From Combretum micranthum (taxonomy: Eukaryota; Streptophyta; Magnoliopsida; Myrtales; Combretaceae): a stretch of DNA of 64,000 nt. The notes below the pieces were generated by a model, which did not search any database, was not told the origin of the DNA, and was given only the letters and a program-made list of their open reading frames with translations. Of the stretch, positions 1-12,827 are shown piece after piece (the first letter of the stretch is position 1; every line of letters begins with the position of its first letter). The position numbers and the translations under genes are program-made. The stretch lies in contig JAMXBD010000367.1 in NCBI GenBank assembly GCA_024138025.1, forward strand, positions 434,001-498,000. Direction: 5' to 3'.

Positions 1-538
1 AAGAATATGACAGTATCATCAGGTTGGGACTTCAAAAGATTACAAAATCTTGGTCCTTTACGAAATACGACGAAAACTTAAATACTTTGAATTACAACTC
101 TTAGGCTTATGAGCAAGACTCAAAAGAAAACAATTACATCCTATTCAAAAGTCTTGAAAATGTCTCTTTAGAAACAAACATAACAATGAAATGACTCCTA
201 ATCATCCCACTCGTCCAAAATTCTTCAAAGTCTATCCCATCTCCCAAATTATCATAGAATTTATCATCATCAACACCTGGAAAAGAAAACGTGAGTCAGG
301 TGCACAGTACACAATAACACAAGCAAATATAGAGTGGCAATGCAATAACTAATAAATTAATTATCTTTTATTAAGTAAATAAATCAACATTGGAGTGCTC
401 ATAGTCCGATTGCAATCCTTGGGAATCTGGAGGTCCTGAGTAATAGCAGCTGCTTAGGAGGTTGATATAAGTAGCTTAAATACTTATATCTCTTACATAA
501 CTTTACAAATAATAATCTCATTTAAGATTCACAATCGC
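1..538 (-). repeat. Family D LTR-like repeat, part 1 (interrupted)
   Basis: This stretch aligns by eye with 56680-57060: the shared words aatcatcccactc and gggaatctg, and a ttgatataag tract, occur in the same order. The alignment resumes after the insertion at 539-4693, so 1-538 and 4694-6480 are two parts of one older repeat. The style resembles the long LTRs of Ty3/gypsy elements read on the minus strand. It holds no gene; the short ORFs here are chance. The window edge cuts off its left end. Confidence 0.6.
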
Positions 539-3500
539 TGTAAGCCCCGAATTTTTCGAGAATGGTTTTAGAATACCGAATCGAAACCCTAAAGTCTGAC
601 CCAAGTTGAAACCGAACCTTAAGCAATTTCGATCATGGGATTTCATAAGAGAATATTCATTAATCATTCGGCACAAAAAATCCGAGCATGAGAAAGTCCA
701 TCTAGCCGATCCCTGAGGTAAACCCCTCAATTTCTAGGGTAAAGTTGGATTAAACCCTAACCCTAGTAAAACCGGAGTTTCAAAAGTCAACAAAGATCAA
801 GACAATCAAACAATTTCAACTCCGGCAATCCTGCGTTCTCAAACCCTAGAAAACAAAATTGAGTTAATGGCTTATAATAGTTTGTAATAATATAGGGTAA
901 TACAAAAATATCATATTCGTGAATTTCGAGTATCCTTCGGACTCAAACGGGATCAGTTTTCGAAAAGCGTGTCCTGAAGCTCGAAATGATAAAAATATTC
1001 CAATAACACCAAAAGACTCGTAATTAAACAAGGATTTCAAAAATATCAATCTTAGAATTTTTCGATAACTAAAAATAACAGATATAGCTCGTTTACGCGT
1101 ATTTTTATTACTGCCGGTATATTATATGTCTAGTCTACTATTCATAGTACTATTCCTACTATTCATTACTATTTCACTATCTCTACTTTTTCTTACACTT
1201 TTTTTTTACTACCTACATACATATTTTCTTACTTTTTATATTTCCAATACATCTTATATTAAATTATATCTTACATATTAATTATTTTCTTACAAAAATT
1301 ACAAAACAAATCAACTCCTCCCCCCTCTACACATCAAAACTGGTGCTACCTTCTCTCTTTCCCACTCATTTATTTTTTTTTTCAATTTATTTTATTACAT
1401 CAAAAATTCACTCCAAAAATTCTATAAATACTCAATTCCTCCTTCATTCTTTCACACATTCATTGTACATAACAAAACTACACCGAAATTTCCTCTCAAA
1501 ACCTCTCTCCAACAATTCCCTCTCAAAACAGTCTCTACTAATTTCTACTTTTCAAGAAAAATAACAAAACCCATTCATCTCTTTTCAAATCCTCTATTAA
1601 ACCTTAGATAAAATCTTATCTATATTTCTTTATCATGTTCATACAACTTAGCATGAGCTTAGTGTATGTTTCTTAGACTCATGAGAGTTAAAGAAACAAC
1701 AATATGTTTATGTTTTGTTTTTGTTCATGTTCATGTTCCTATTTTGCATTATGTTATTATGTTGTTGTTATTGTTATTATTATTTTTGCTCTAATCTAAC
1801 TTATATATAGTATTATGTATATTATGTATATATATTTCTTTAGAGCATATAAGCTCACTTGTTATTTATTTATTTTCATGTTTTGTAATTTATTTATTTA
1901 ATTCATGCAATTTATTAAGACTAGTCTTTCTAGTCTTAGACTTGTCCATATCAAGTTAAAACATTTTCCTTTCTTTTTTTTCTTTTCTTTTTCTTTTTGG
2001 ACTAGTCTATTCTTAGTCCCGGGTTGCCTTGATAAGCTAAGGCTCCCAATACATGATCGGGATACCTTAATAAAGCTAAGGTTCCCAATGCTTGACCATA
2101 TTTATTATGTTTATTTGCTTACAAGTATTCTTTCTATCTTATTATGTATTATCTTTACTTTTATATTGCTACATAATCATATTCATGCATGATTAGAATG
2201 TTGTTGTCTTAAATAAAAATAAAAATAGGTTCTTTCTTAAATAAAGAAAAGTAAACTAGATTTCTTAACAAAAGGAATTTTCAACAAAAAGATCTAAGTT
2301 TTCTTTTTAATAAACTCTTTTTAAAGAATAAGCTAATCATAAATTCTAGAAGAAGTAGTAATGTAGATTTATTCAAAATAATAAAAGGAACTCGTTCCTT
2401 TTATAAATCAAAACTTAATACTCCATAAAGGAAGAATTTTTAGCATTGAAGGATTTTAACTCAACCATAACTTTTATAAAACTTAAATAGGTTCAACTTA
2501 GACTTCGAAAATCACATACTAAGAAAGTTTCTTCAAAACTTAATTTTTATATATTGTTATTCTCTTTTCAAAAATTAAAAATGAAATTTTTGCTAAGTTC
2601 TAATGTTGACAATTCTTTATTAAGAAAGCTTTTCTTATAAACCGGTCTAAAGGAATTATTCTACCACTTAATAAATATTAAGAATAAAACAAGTTTTTCA
2701 AACCAAGGTAAGATCAACTCACTATTTTAGAAACCAACTTAGGAAAATAAAATTTGCCAAGAAAGTAAAGTTTTAAAGCTGCACTTATTTCCTAAAGAAG
2801 AAAAAGGATATAAAAATAAGAGGAAAATATACATTTAACACAACTCCAAATATTTGACCACATCAAAAACTTAAAGGATATTTTGAAAAGCTTATTTTTC
2901 AATCACTAGAAATAAAGTTAGTAGATAACTTAAAGAACCAAATTTTTGGAATGAATTTACTTTTGAAAAATGAGAAAATGAAATTATAATAGAAAAATAT
3001 TTACTCATAACAACTCAAATATATTTTAGTTTTCCTTCTAACAATTAAAAAAGAATAAACTTTCAAAAGTTTTATCTTTTAAAACCCTTAAAGACAAATT
3101 GTTTATGAAATATAAAAAATTAAGACAACACTATAAAAACCATGTATATGATATGAGTGTATATATACGTTCAAAGGATTTTTCCACTATATATATATAT
3201 ATATATCCATATATTTTGTTTAAAGATTTTTGAGTAAAGAGAAGTTTGGAAAAATCATATTTTGCGAACTATAAATTCGTAACTATTCTCTACCGTAGTA
3301 TTTTCCAACCCAAATGGCTTTTTATGACAAAAATAACCTTAGAAATGGATAGATCTTTTTAAGTAGGTAGAAAACGGTATATTATTTGCGCAATTTCAAG
3401 TTAAAATGACCAAGTTATAGCTATTTTAAATTGGAATTACCTTATATATGAATTTTAACGATCTTATGACATAGTTTTTTATAAGTACCATAGAATCAAT

Positions 3501-4693
3501 AAGAAACACTCACTATGGGTATTCTTCTTGATTAGGTGATCTCGAGGAGGAGTATTCATACCCAGAGGATTATTTTGATTAGTGGATTTACCGATCGACT
3601 CATCCGTAAGAAAGATATATCTTCATGGCCGAGTGAGTTTATTTCCTACCTTTTACGTACTTGGTTGTGCTTGTAGCTAGAGGCACTAGAAGTAGGAAAG
3701 GATGAAAATGAATTATGTATGATAATATTGGTTGAAAGAATGCTAAGCATACCAAGACATGAATCGTTGTTAATTAACTTGTGTTTTACTGTTATTATGT
3801 TGAAGTGTGTGCAAATTTTGTGATCACCTTTAAATTACTCTAATCATATATTATGAGTTATATTAATTGATTCATGCATATCACATAGTTAGTTTCATCT
3901 CATGAGCTACTATACTCGATGGGACAAGAGTATAGTAGCCGGGTTTGCAAGAGCCATAAATCTGTAAGATGGGCGATTAGAAGCTTAAAAGACTATTTCA
4001 AGATGGGCGAGTAGGCACCTGAAATAAACTACATAAGTTAGATTTTAAAGATGGGTTTTAAAGAGCCTAAAACACCTAACCCTGAATGGAGGGGTAAATC
4101 TATTCAAACATATGATTTTCGGTAGATCATATGTATTGCTTGATCACTTGCTTGATGCATTCATATGCTTGTTTGATAACTTGTTTGAAATTATTTATAC
4201 AAGTACGTTGATTTAGGAATATTCTCACCAAGCTAGTTATGCTTATACTCCGATAGACCTTTGTTGTAACATGACTATATCTTTTATGCCTAAAGACTTC
4301 ATATACTCGAGTGGGATTATGTTTTGGAAAAGCTTCTGGAAATCTTTTGAAGATCTTAGATTAAATATCCTTTAATATCTTTTGGTGTTGGTATTGTTTC
4401 CTTATGTGAAAGACTAAAACGATATTATGATTATTTGGAGATTTATAGGGGAAAAGCCCCTAAGATAATATAAGGATTATAGTCTTCTAATGTTGAAATG
4501 AGATGGTTATCTAGAATTCTTGTATGCTGTATTTACTATCTCGAACTATACATCTCACCGGTATCTCCTATTGTTGTGATAGACGCCTTACATATGGTGT
4601 TGAAACTTTCGCATGACTTCGGGAAGTTATTCTTAGGTTTTAATACCGTATGTGGCTGACTGCCACATTTAGGGTACCCTTTGGGGTGTGACA
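539..4693 (+). mobile_element. Long solo-LTR-like element, family L copy A
   Basis: The unit starts TGTAAGCCCCG and ends GGGGTGTGACA, so it has the TG...CA ends of an LTR, and it is about 4.15 kb long. A TATA box (tctataaata, 1421-1430) is followed by a pyrimidine-rich start region, as expected of an LTR promoter. Related copies lie at 33669-40299 (same strand) and 34706-38194 (opposite strand). Sequence homologous to family D continues on both sides, so this copy landed in a D element. The 5-bp flanks are atcgc and gttgt, which differ only by transitions and may be a decayed target duplication. No coding capacity is visible. The most likely identity is a solo LTR of a Ty3/gypsy element with very long LTRs; assignment to a lineage is inference. 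Confidence 0.65.
1421..1430 (+). promoter_or_regulatory. TATA box of LTR copy A
   Basis: The sequence tctataaata precedes a C/T-rich stretch. The equivalent TATA motifs occur in copy B (37481-37490, minus strand) and copy C (about 34386). Conservation of position between copies supports a U3/R promoter. Confidence 0.45.
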
Positions 4694-6480
4694 GTTGTTA
4701 CTCATCTGTACTTAACTTAATCCATAATATCACATAGTTCAATCGATCCCATAAACGTGAATTAAATCACATTTTTTGCTTTTAAGAATAAGCAAATGTT
4801 ACACCGATACCATTTCCCCTATCGATTATCCACTCGGTCAATTATAAATTTTCATTACATCATGACAAGAGTGGCCTAAGCGCCTAAACTACCATCTCAG
4901 TTCCGAGCAAGGTTGTCGCTCCCCTAACTGAATTAAACAACACAAGCGCAAACAATTCAAACACTTTTAAGTCAATCTTTAATTACTGTTAATTTCGAAA
5001 TGCCTATCTTAACACTCAACAATCAAGTTACTGCATACCTAAAAGATTTGATATCCTTGGTAGAAGACTAGTAGATAGATCTAACCGAGTAGGAGAATCT
5101 ATTAAAAGAAATCAGTTTATATGAAATTTAACTTTAACTTCATAATTACAACTAATACATTTACCACTAATTTAATAAAAACCCCTATCAAAACATAGCT
5201 TATCATACATCCACACATGTATTTATATATCACATTCTATTATTTTAAATTTAAAAAAATTATTTTTTTTAAGAAGGGGTGCACAGGCAGGTATGTGGCC
5301 ATGCATGTCACCGTGTTTCTCTTAAGTGAGAAACATGGATTATGATTCGTGTGTTTGGTTTACCCACAAAGAAATATGGCTAGACACAAGTGGCCATGTT
5401 CTTGTCATGTTTCCTTGTTGTATAAACACTTCAACGACCAAAGAGAAACATGGGATAATAGAACAATCCATGTTCCAACCATGTATTGTTGAAACTCAAA
5501 ACTTTAAGAAAATAGAGAGAAACATGGAATGATAGAGGGAACCGTATTTTGGCCATGTATCAATGAAAACCAATTCTTTTCAAAAACATGTATCAGTGCA
5601 CAATGAGAAGCATAGTAGAATAAGGTGGTCGTGTTCCCCTTGTGTTCCTTTATGCCTTATTTATAACACTTAGTGAGATACATGCCCAAATACATTGTCC
5701 CATGTTTCCCTTGTGCTCATCTTCAAAAACAAATCATATTATTTTTTATGACTTAAACTTTACATTTTTGTTTCATTCAACTCACATATAGTCATTATGC
5801 ACATTTAAGAGCATTATATATGCATAAACATCACATCTATTTCATCTAACAACATGCACAACTTTAATTTCATCATTGATGCATTATTACCATCATACTA
5901 ATTCACCTATCTATAAAAGCAAATAAACAACTTCATATTTTACCGATTATACACTTAACAACATTCAACATATATAGACTCAATATCTACTTCATTAAAC
6001 AACTTCCACAACTTCATAATTTCACAACTCCATCACTAATATAACCTACTAACCATAAAATTCATCTATTCATCAAAACAACCATAACAACTTCATTTCT
6101 TAATTCTACTGAGTTCCTAAGAATCATTCAAGTCTAGAAATCCTCTTAGTTCTATCAAACTACCTATGTCTTGCTAAAACTCATTTCATATAACTTGTGA
6201 TCATGAAAGAGATAATTGAATAAATGACTAGGAAATCACATAAAAATTACCTTAACTTACCTTTGTCCTTTTTTTTATTGAAGTTGATGGGAATATGGAG
6301 CTTGGAAGTAGCGATTTCAAGGGTCAGTTTTGAGAGTGTTTGCTAATTCTTTACTTGATAAATTTAATAAAATCTGCCATTTGACTTTTGTGCATTAAAA
6401 GGTGTTAGAAAGTTTCCATGGGTTGGGCTTGGTTCTATTGTTGGGCTTAGGTTTTCATTAAAACTAGATTAAGGCCTTTT
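4694..6480 (-). repeat. Family D LTR-like repeat, part 2
   Basis: This continues the repeat begun at 1-538 and aligns with about 57080-58800. Shared stretches include ccataatatcac, the gttgtcgctcc block and flanking words. A variable internal tract at about 5280-5720 is built from scattered copies of aaacatgg and catgtttcc; the matching position in the second copy (57730-58000) is built instead from gatcatg-like words. Only approximate ends can be given. No gene is visible. Confidence 0.55.
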
Positions 6481-6699
6481 TTTTAGCAAATGGGGAGCGA
6501 GTTCTAATGTTTAAAAATGAAAAATTGAGCTAAATTTCTATTTCTTAAAAATTTGGGCTTAGACTTGGCTAGTAGAGCCACCATAAATAATTTAATTCAA
6601 CATTTTTCAATAATAAATACCTAATTACACCTCTATTTAAATTTTATGTTAATAAAATCATCACAATCAATTCATGTAATTAATAAACAATACACACAT

Positions 6700-7300
6700 G
6701 CAATTTGATTTAGTAATTTACTTTAGAATATTTCAGCTAGTGAGATTGCCTACATCATGAAAACATTTCTTCAATCTAGCTACATCCCTAAGAAAACTCC
6801 AACATTATGATGAGGGAAAGCGATTGCCAAGGGGAGAAAGAGATGAGAGCCGCATAAATAGCCTCCCCTCTTAGACATGGAAGCCTTAAAAAAACTTGCA
6901 CCCACTTCTGTTGAGGAAAGAATCCAGAGGCCTAAAGGTGAATACAATGGTAAAAATACCAACCCCCTTAGCGTTTTGGTCCCTTAATGGACTTATGGTA
7001 TTAGGAACTCGAAAGTAGGCCCATTTCTAAGCTTATCTACCCCTTTTACAAAGGCAGATGAGCAATGGGAGCGGCTTCTACATGCATTTGGTTCTTTGGA
7101 GTTGCAAGCGCCCCAAAATAGAAAGGAAAGATGCCATAAAAGTGACCACTTCTTTGTCATTAAGCGGCAAGTAGTGCCTCCAGTCCTCTAAAGTTAATAA
7201 GGTAATAACAAAATGGCCATTATTCTCACAGTCTTTAAAATCTTCTTCCAAGAGGCAGGCTCCACATCCAATCACCTACTAAGAATTTCTTGTAGACAGA
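6700..7300 (-). pseudogene. Degenerate Ty3/gypsy pol remnant (RNase H-like)
   Basis: A minus-strand reading frame at 7275-7078 contains LEDWRHYLPLNDKEV, which resembles the stretch of gypsy-type RNase H that usually reads L-x-W-x-H-Y-L followed by a short strand before the next catalytic region. The frame is only 65 codons long and breaks on both sides. It lies on the same strand as, and in the expected order after, the gag fragment at 8937-9430, so both may come from one decayed element. A chance similarity cannot be excluded without a profile search. Confidence 0.3.
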
Positions 7301-8936
7301 ACAACCCAATTTCATGAGCCAATACCCATGTCAAAAGTCAACACATGTCCAAAGCCATAGATGTTGTAGTCGAGCAAAACTAATCACAAGAGGGCAAAAG
7401 AAATCCAAACTAACGTTACAAGCCCTAGCTAAGACATTTTATTGCAAAAATAGCTTGCTCTCAGTGGGGGTCCACCTAAGATTTAAGATACTTGCCATGC
7501 ATGCAACTTAGCCCAATGCCATCTTAGTGTAAGCATTCACTTTGGCTCACTCGGCTAAAGACCTCACCCAAGCCATTTTAGGATACTAATTAGGTCGGAT
7601 CACAATTGAGTCAACAAAATTTTCCTAACTTCTATTGATCGATGCTTAAAGGGAGTTGAGGGATAAGTGTTAATAGCCAATTTTCACTACAAAGCCCAAT
7701 CTGACCTCTTCATCGTGTAGACCAACTTATCTCACCGATGACTAGTCGGCCTAGCAAGGTACTTGATTCTCACAAGACCTTTAAGTCTTACCTTAATGAC
7801 CTATCCTAAAGAAGGGTATGCTTCAAGAAGGATTCCTAGATAACTATATTTCACTTATCCAAAGTTCATATGAACACTTTCCTAAATAAATAAAAGGTAG
7901 TTTTTTTATTTTGGGCAGATCCCCTTACCTAAAAGGAAAAAGATACGCAGCTGTATAAGCTCTACCTAGTCAATTATGGAGACAAGTTTACTCTCTCTAT
8001 TCTCAATCTTATCTAGATATTATACACCCTTATTCACCGTGAAGATGATAAGATGACAAATTCTCAATTCACCATAGCTACAATTCACCTACAATAACCA
8101 AACACAAATCTACCGCAATTAAAAAGTCAACCCCCAAATCTAAATATGCAAATCAAGATGATAAGATGACTTACTGATTCGAAGCGCATCGAATCAAGAG
8201 CTATAATACCAACTAATAAAGATCTAAGGGGTCGAAAATTGTTTTCATCTAGAACTAAGGTTCTTCAATCTTTTTATGGTTTTTTTTATAAATGAAATAA
8301 TTGAGAAAATCTAAAGGATATGAATGAAATTGTGATATGATATAACTCATGAATCACAAAATCAAGCTGGTTTGTAATAAGAATTGTAATCCGATAGGTA
8401 CCACGAATTATAAAACTAATCATTGTGTCAAAAAAATCTATGAGTCTATGAATGAGAATGAATAAAGAAAATTAAACTCTCAATATTCATAAATCAATGC
8501 CACAGGAAGCAAAACGAGATAAAACTCTCTCTCTTAAGAACAAATATTCTTCAAAACTGATCACTTATTAAAAGTTGATGTCAAGAACAAGAGCAAAGAC
8601 CTATATATAATAAAACCTAGGAAAACTAAAAGACACAAAACAAGTTATAACTTTTTGTCAAAGAAGGCTAGCTATAAGCTGGTGGCCTTTATTAAGTAAG
8701 CTGGCGGCTTTTGAAACAACTCTTAAAAAATTCAATTCTGGACACTTTTCAGCCAGTAACCTATATTGTCGGTGTCTAGTCTGCGATTTCCAATTTTTAA
8801 TCCTTCGCATCGGCTTTGAATCTGTTAATTTGTTTCTTTATTTTCCATATTGTCCTTGAAGCTTCTACAATCTTTGAAATGTTTTGATCTCTCTTGATGA
8901 TACTCTTTGATTCACATCACACTAGTTATAAGAATC
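7301..8936. other. No gene recognised; probable decayed retroelement DNA
   Basis: The stretch has moderate GC, unlike the AT-rich intergenic DNA, and contains short broken reading frames. It lies between pol-like and gag-like minus-strand remnants, so it is probably the rotted middle of the same element or of others nested in it. No domain was recognised. Confidence 0.35.
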
Positions 8937-9430
8937 CTACTTCAACATATAGACCTCTAAATTAACTTTCCTGTCTTCAAGAATCTCATAAGCCGCAAAG
9001 GCCTTTTCCATTTCCTTGATCCAGCTTTTAGCAGTTGTTGGATCTGAAGCAATTCCATCAAATTTAGATACTAGCCTAAAAAAATATCGCAACTTAACCC
9101 GATCATTTCGCTCATTCACTCACATATTTCCTCCTTATCCTACTGTTTGGGGAGTGTATTGTTGCATCGGTTGTTGCTGTTATTGGTACATCATTTGCTT
9201 GTATTGTTGCATCATAGCTAACATGCCTTTAAATATAGTGCACATAGTTGTTATATCCCCTATTGGTACTTGAGGCATCTGGGGAGGTCGTGGTATTTGA
9301 GTGGTTGAAGCCGAAGTAGGAGATAGAGTAGTAGTTAGGGCCAGTGCCAATGTTAGAGTAAATGACTGTAGAGGCAAAGGTGGTCCCATACTCTAATTGT
9401 TGTCGACTTTGTCTCTTGGACCTATCCATC
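8937..9430 (-). pseudogene. Ty3/gypsy gag fragment
   Basis: Reading the minus strand, a frame at 9119-8937 contains FDGIASDPTTAKSWIKEMEK followed by FAAYEILEDRKV. This is the start of the retrotransposon gag domain, which typically reads F-x-G, then a W near I/E and a D-K/R-V. Upstream, at 9429-9180, two overlapping frames encode a Q/T/S/P-rich segment typical of gag amino-terminal regions, but they are out of frame with each other, so the gene is broken. A tRNA-iMet-type primer-binding site lies just upstream at 9657-9668. The gag domain is cut off at its C-terminal end. Confidence 0.7.
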
Positions 9431-9656
9431 TTTCACACACACACACACACACAACATATTCATAACATAAATGGTAAGTTATACATCATCCAATTAGTTT
9501 CAATTAAGTTCATTTCAACATTAGAAAAAGTAAACAAACAAGCAAAACATCTTTTTCAAACAATATCCTAAACTTTCCTCTAACTCAGCTCACTGTATCT
9601 AAGGTTAGGTCATCTTCTATTCTATTACGTTTAAACAAGCAATTCCATAAGCTAAT

Positions 9657-9668
9657 GCTCTGATACCA
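9657..9668 (-). other. Retrotransposon primer-binding site (tRNA-iMet type)
   Basis: The minus strand reads TGGTATCAGAGC, the standard plant primer-binding site complementary to the 3' end of initiator-methionine tRNA. It lies 2 bp from the inferred LTR end at 9671 and about 230 bp before the gag fragment on the same strand, the normal spacing and order. Confidence 0.8.
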
Positions 9669-9670
9669 CT

Positions 9671-10110
9671 TGCAACGCCCAACATCAGAAGGAGAAAAAA
9701 AATTTCCCCAATTTTTCCACAAATTGTTATAAAAAATTTATTAAAATAATATATCTCAAAACAAAAAGTGAAAATAAAAATTAAAAAGGAATGGAAAAGT
9801 ACCACACAAACCAAGCCCATGACCACCATATACCACTAGTATTGATTCTTAACGACCACCACATGCTAACTAAATCTATATTTAGAGAGAGAGAGGTAAG
9901 GAAATTAATGGAAGAAGAATGTGAATAGGGAAGAAAAGGAAATAAAGAGAGAGAAATAGAAGGAGAAGAGAAAAAACAAGAAACTATATCTTTCATACTG
10001 AGACTGTGGCCAATTTTAATTGTTTCTTTTTTTTTTTTTGTGGAACATGACAAACAAATTAATGAAACTAACAAATAACTAAAAATTTGACTAAAAAACG
10101 AGATGAACAA
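9671..10110 (-). mobile_element. 5' LTR end of decayed Ty3/gypsy element
   Basis: On the minus strand this sequence ends GGGCGTTGCA directly before the primer-binding site, so it is the end of the 5' LTR. The outer boundary is not clear and no matching 3' LTR was found in the window. The stretch is rich in short purine and pyrimidine tracts and holds no gene. Confidence 0.45.
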
Positions 10111-12445
10111 GAAAATAAAAAATTTAAAATGAAATCTAAGTTTTTCATTTATTGTCTGTTTACTTCACCTATGGATTAGTGAGTGAATTGAGTTTTAATT
10201 CAAGAGGAATGTAATAGAGCCATAATAATTATTACATGTCTATTACAATATTCACTTGGTATAAAATATAAAACAGGTAATTATAGTAGTAAAAGTAAAA
10301 TATCTATAATTTTTCTTATCTTTATTACAAAAGATATGATAATTGTATATGTGATATTTTTTAAAACAAGAGTCTTTTTGACAAAAGATTAAAAGTAAAC
10401 CATTGAATGGCTATTCATGTATAGGGGGCATGATTGCTATTAATTATTTTGTGCAACAATAGTTTTACGTAGACAGAAGAGAGAATGAATTGTTATTCCC
10501 TTTAAGTGAACGTGCTATAATATGTTTTGGACTTTAAAATAAGAAACTAAGACAATTTTTTTTTTTTTTGGTATTTTGATCAAGAAACAAAAATATATGG
10601 GAATTTTGACATAGAAATTTGCAAATGAACCATAATCTAGAATTTTCTCTCTACAATGAACTCCATGAGCAAGACTATCTCCCACACCATCACCCAGCCC
10701 CGCCCCCACCCCCACCCCACCCCCATCATCACCCCCACCCCCCCCCTCCCTGCCCCCCAACATAAAAAAAATAATATAATAAATAATTTTCACGATCTAA
10801 CATAAAACCAAAGAAAATCAAAGCTAAGGTTCATATAAGACAGGATTTCATGAAAAGCAATGATGAGAATGATGAAAATCATGTTACTTTTGAAACAACA
10901 ATGAGCAAGTATGAATTTTCTCCAACTCAAGGCTAGTGGGTTTATGGAAGAACCAAAAGTTATGAACTTTATTGTTTAAGAAATGTTTATGGATTCAATT
11001 AATTTCTTCATTTGTATGAATGACATAGTTGGTTTGGAAGGCTCTTGTTGATGCAATCAATTATACTTGATTCAAACTTGTACCTAAAAAATATATGAGG
11101 AATGATGAAGAGCCTTGTATGTAGATAACACAAACATATGCAAATGCTTAAAAAGCAACACAATCATACACGATCATAAATTTAAGTGCAATAAGCAATA
11201 ATTTATTATCTTTGACTTTAAGTCTTGCAAATGACAAAAGAATAACATATACAATGTTGGATATGATGTTGGCTACTTCGCATCATCCATGATTTCAAGA
11301 GTTAGCTACATCTATCCAAATCATTTCAAAGTGTAACTCTACACTAAACAACAACACACAAGGATTAATCCCAACCAAACACAAGCAACAACCATTGTTA
11401 ATAGTCAAATATTAATTAAGTCCATTTGAATTTTTTATCCTAAACTCACATAATTAGAGACATGGTATTCTTGTACTTATAGTGGGCTTTTCAAAAGTCA
11501 ACCGAAACTCTACAATAATAGATCATGATAACATGTATTATATGCTAATTCTTTAGTAATATGTAATTGATAAATAATAGTCAGTGTTGTTAATAGAAAA
11601 ATGAATAATTGATAAATAAAAAATATTTTTATTTTTATATGTGAGGGCCGATTGCAAGTCTAGCTAGTTACTGTTTGCAACGAACATGGGTTGCAACTTA
11701 CACCAATTGCACTCTCCAAAACTGACCCTGGTCGGTTGCTCTTCCTACTATTGTTACTTATGTTAGGTTACGACATTCATAAACTTTGCACATTTCACAA
11801 AAAATAAACTCAACCCTCTTCCTATGGATCTAACTAACAACACTTTAACAAATTACCATTGAACTTCCTTTTAGAACTGCTATATGAGTACCTTATTTTA
11901 TATTAAAATTAACATGAAAAAAACCATTCTTGATTCTTGATTTTGCATTTACAACTTCCCAAAATAGTTGTGTATATATATATATATTCCAATTTTTAAA
12001 GCCTAACTCAACTTGTAAATTTCCATAATATCTAACTATTAACGTAATTCAGAATTTTCAAAAGTTAATAACAAAAAGATCAAGAACCTTGCTTGTTTCT
12101 TGAATTTGATTTTTCCAATTGTTGATGGCACTTCTAGTCATGTGTCTTGGTCAAAGACCTCAGATTAACATAATCCTAATTAATATAAGATAACCACTAG
12201 TGACATAAAAGACAATAATTTTGAAATTACTCATTAGATAGAAAATCATATAATCTCCCCCATTTCCTTCTTGTAATAATAGAAAACTATATCTTTTTTT
12301 TTTAAGCAAAGGGGGTGCGGAAAAATTAAGAAGGATAAAAATTTTAAAAAGGATGAACTTTTCTTTGCTTTTTCTTGGTTTTGTTTTTGGATTTGTTGCA
12401 TGAGATGGTTATGGGAGTAAAGGGAAAGGGAAAGGGAAAGGGTTA
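10111..12445. other. AT-rich intergenic sequence
   Basis: No gene or complete element is visible. The one distinctive feature is a cytosine-rich tract at about 10676-10757, giving guanine runs on the minus strand. A short gggaaa tandem repeat lies just before 12446. Confidence 0.5.
10676..10757 (-). repeat. C-rich / G-rich low-complexity tract
   Basis: Repeated cccccacc and ccatcaccc words give many runs of three or more guanines on the minus strand. The open frame across it (glycine-rich) is a consequence of the composition and not a gene. Confidence 0.6.
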
Positions 12446-12807
12446 ATGTCACAAATAGTACCTAAACTATGAAAATGATCAATATGGGAGCTTCTACGGT
12501 CCATCGATAGAACCATTCAGTCAACCATTTAACCATTAAAATAAATATAATAATTAGAATATTAACTACTTTAGTGATTCAATCACGGTTGGATATGGTA
12601 TGAGCAGTTAGATAGTGACGGGAACAGTCTCGTCAAAACTAATGACAAGACTATAGAATTTTCCGATCAATATACTATCTAAACTTTGAAATGAATTAAT
12701 TTAGTACATAAAAAAAAATTTGTTCACACTAATAGTACATTCATAAAGTTCTTTCAAATACTAAATTGATTAATTTTAAAGTTCATGTACCTAATTGCAT
12801 ATTTTGT
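12446..12807. repeat. Dispersed small repeat next to the MULE
   Basis: The segment 12480-12665 is repeated at 58860-59040: both contain aaccattaaaataaatataat, then a gattcaatcac block and ggtatgag-agtta. The outer ends (tagtacctaaact at the left, and its approximate reverse complement near 12785) look like weak inverted ends, suggesting a short non-autonomous DNA transposon. It has no coding capacity. The MULE starts 20 bp further on. Confidence 0.45.
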
Positions 12808-12818
12808 CAAAGTTGAAG

Positions 12819-12827
12819 CAATATTCA
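12819..12827. repeat. MULE target-site duplication, left copy
   Basis: The sequence caatattca is repeated exactly at 19531-19539, directly outside the two terminal inverted repeats. Nine bases is the usual target duplication of Mutator-like elements. Confidence 0.93.

Noticed and set aside
1905..2192. 95-codon hydrophobic frame in LTR copy A
   Set aside because: It lies inside the non-coding LTR, in a T-rich stretch; the related copies do not preserve it.
8202..8214. A second primer-binding-site-like sequence (minus strand TTGGTATTATAGC)
   Set aside because: It resembles TTGGTATCAGAGC with several changes, but the adjoining sequence does not end in CA and no LTR could be defined.
9432..9452. 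AC dinucleotide run beside the gag fragment
   Set aside because: An ordinary microsatellite; no further meaning seen.
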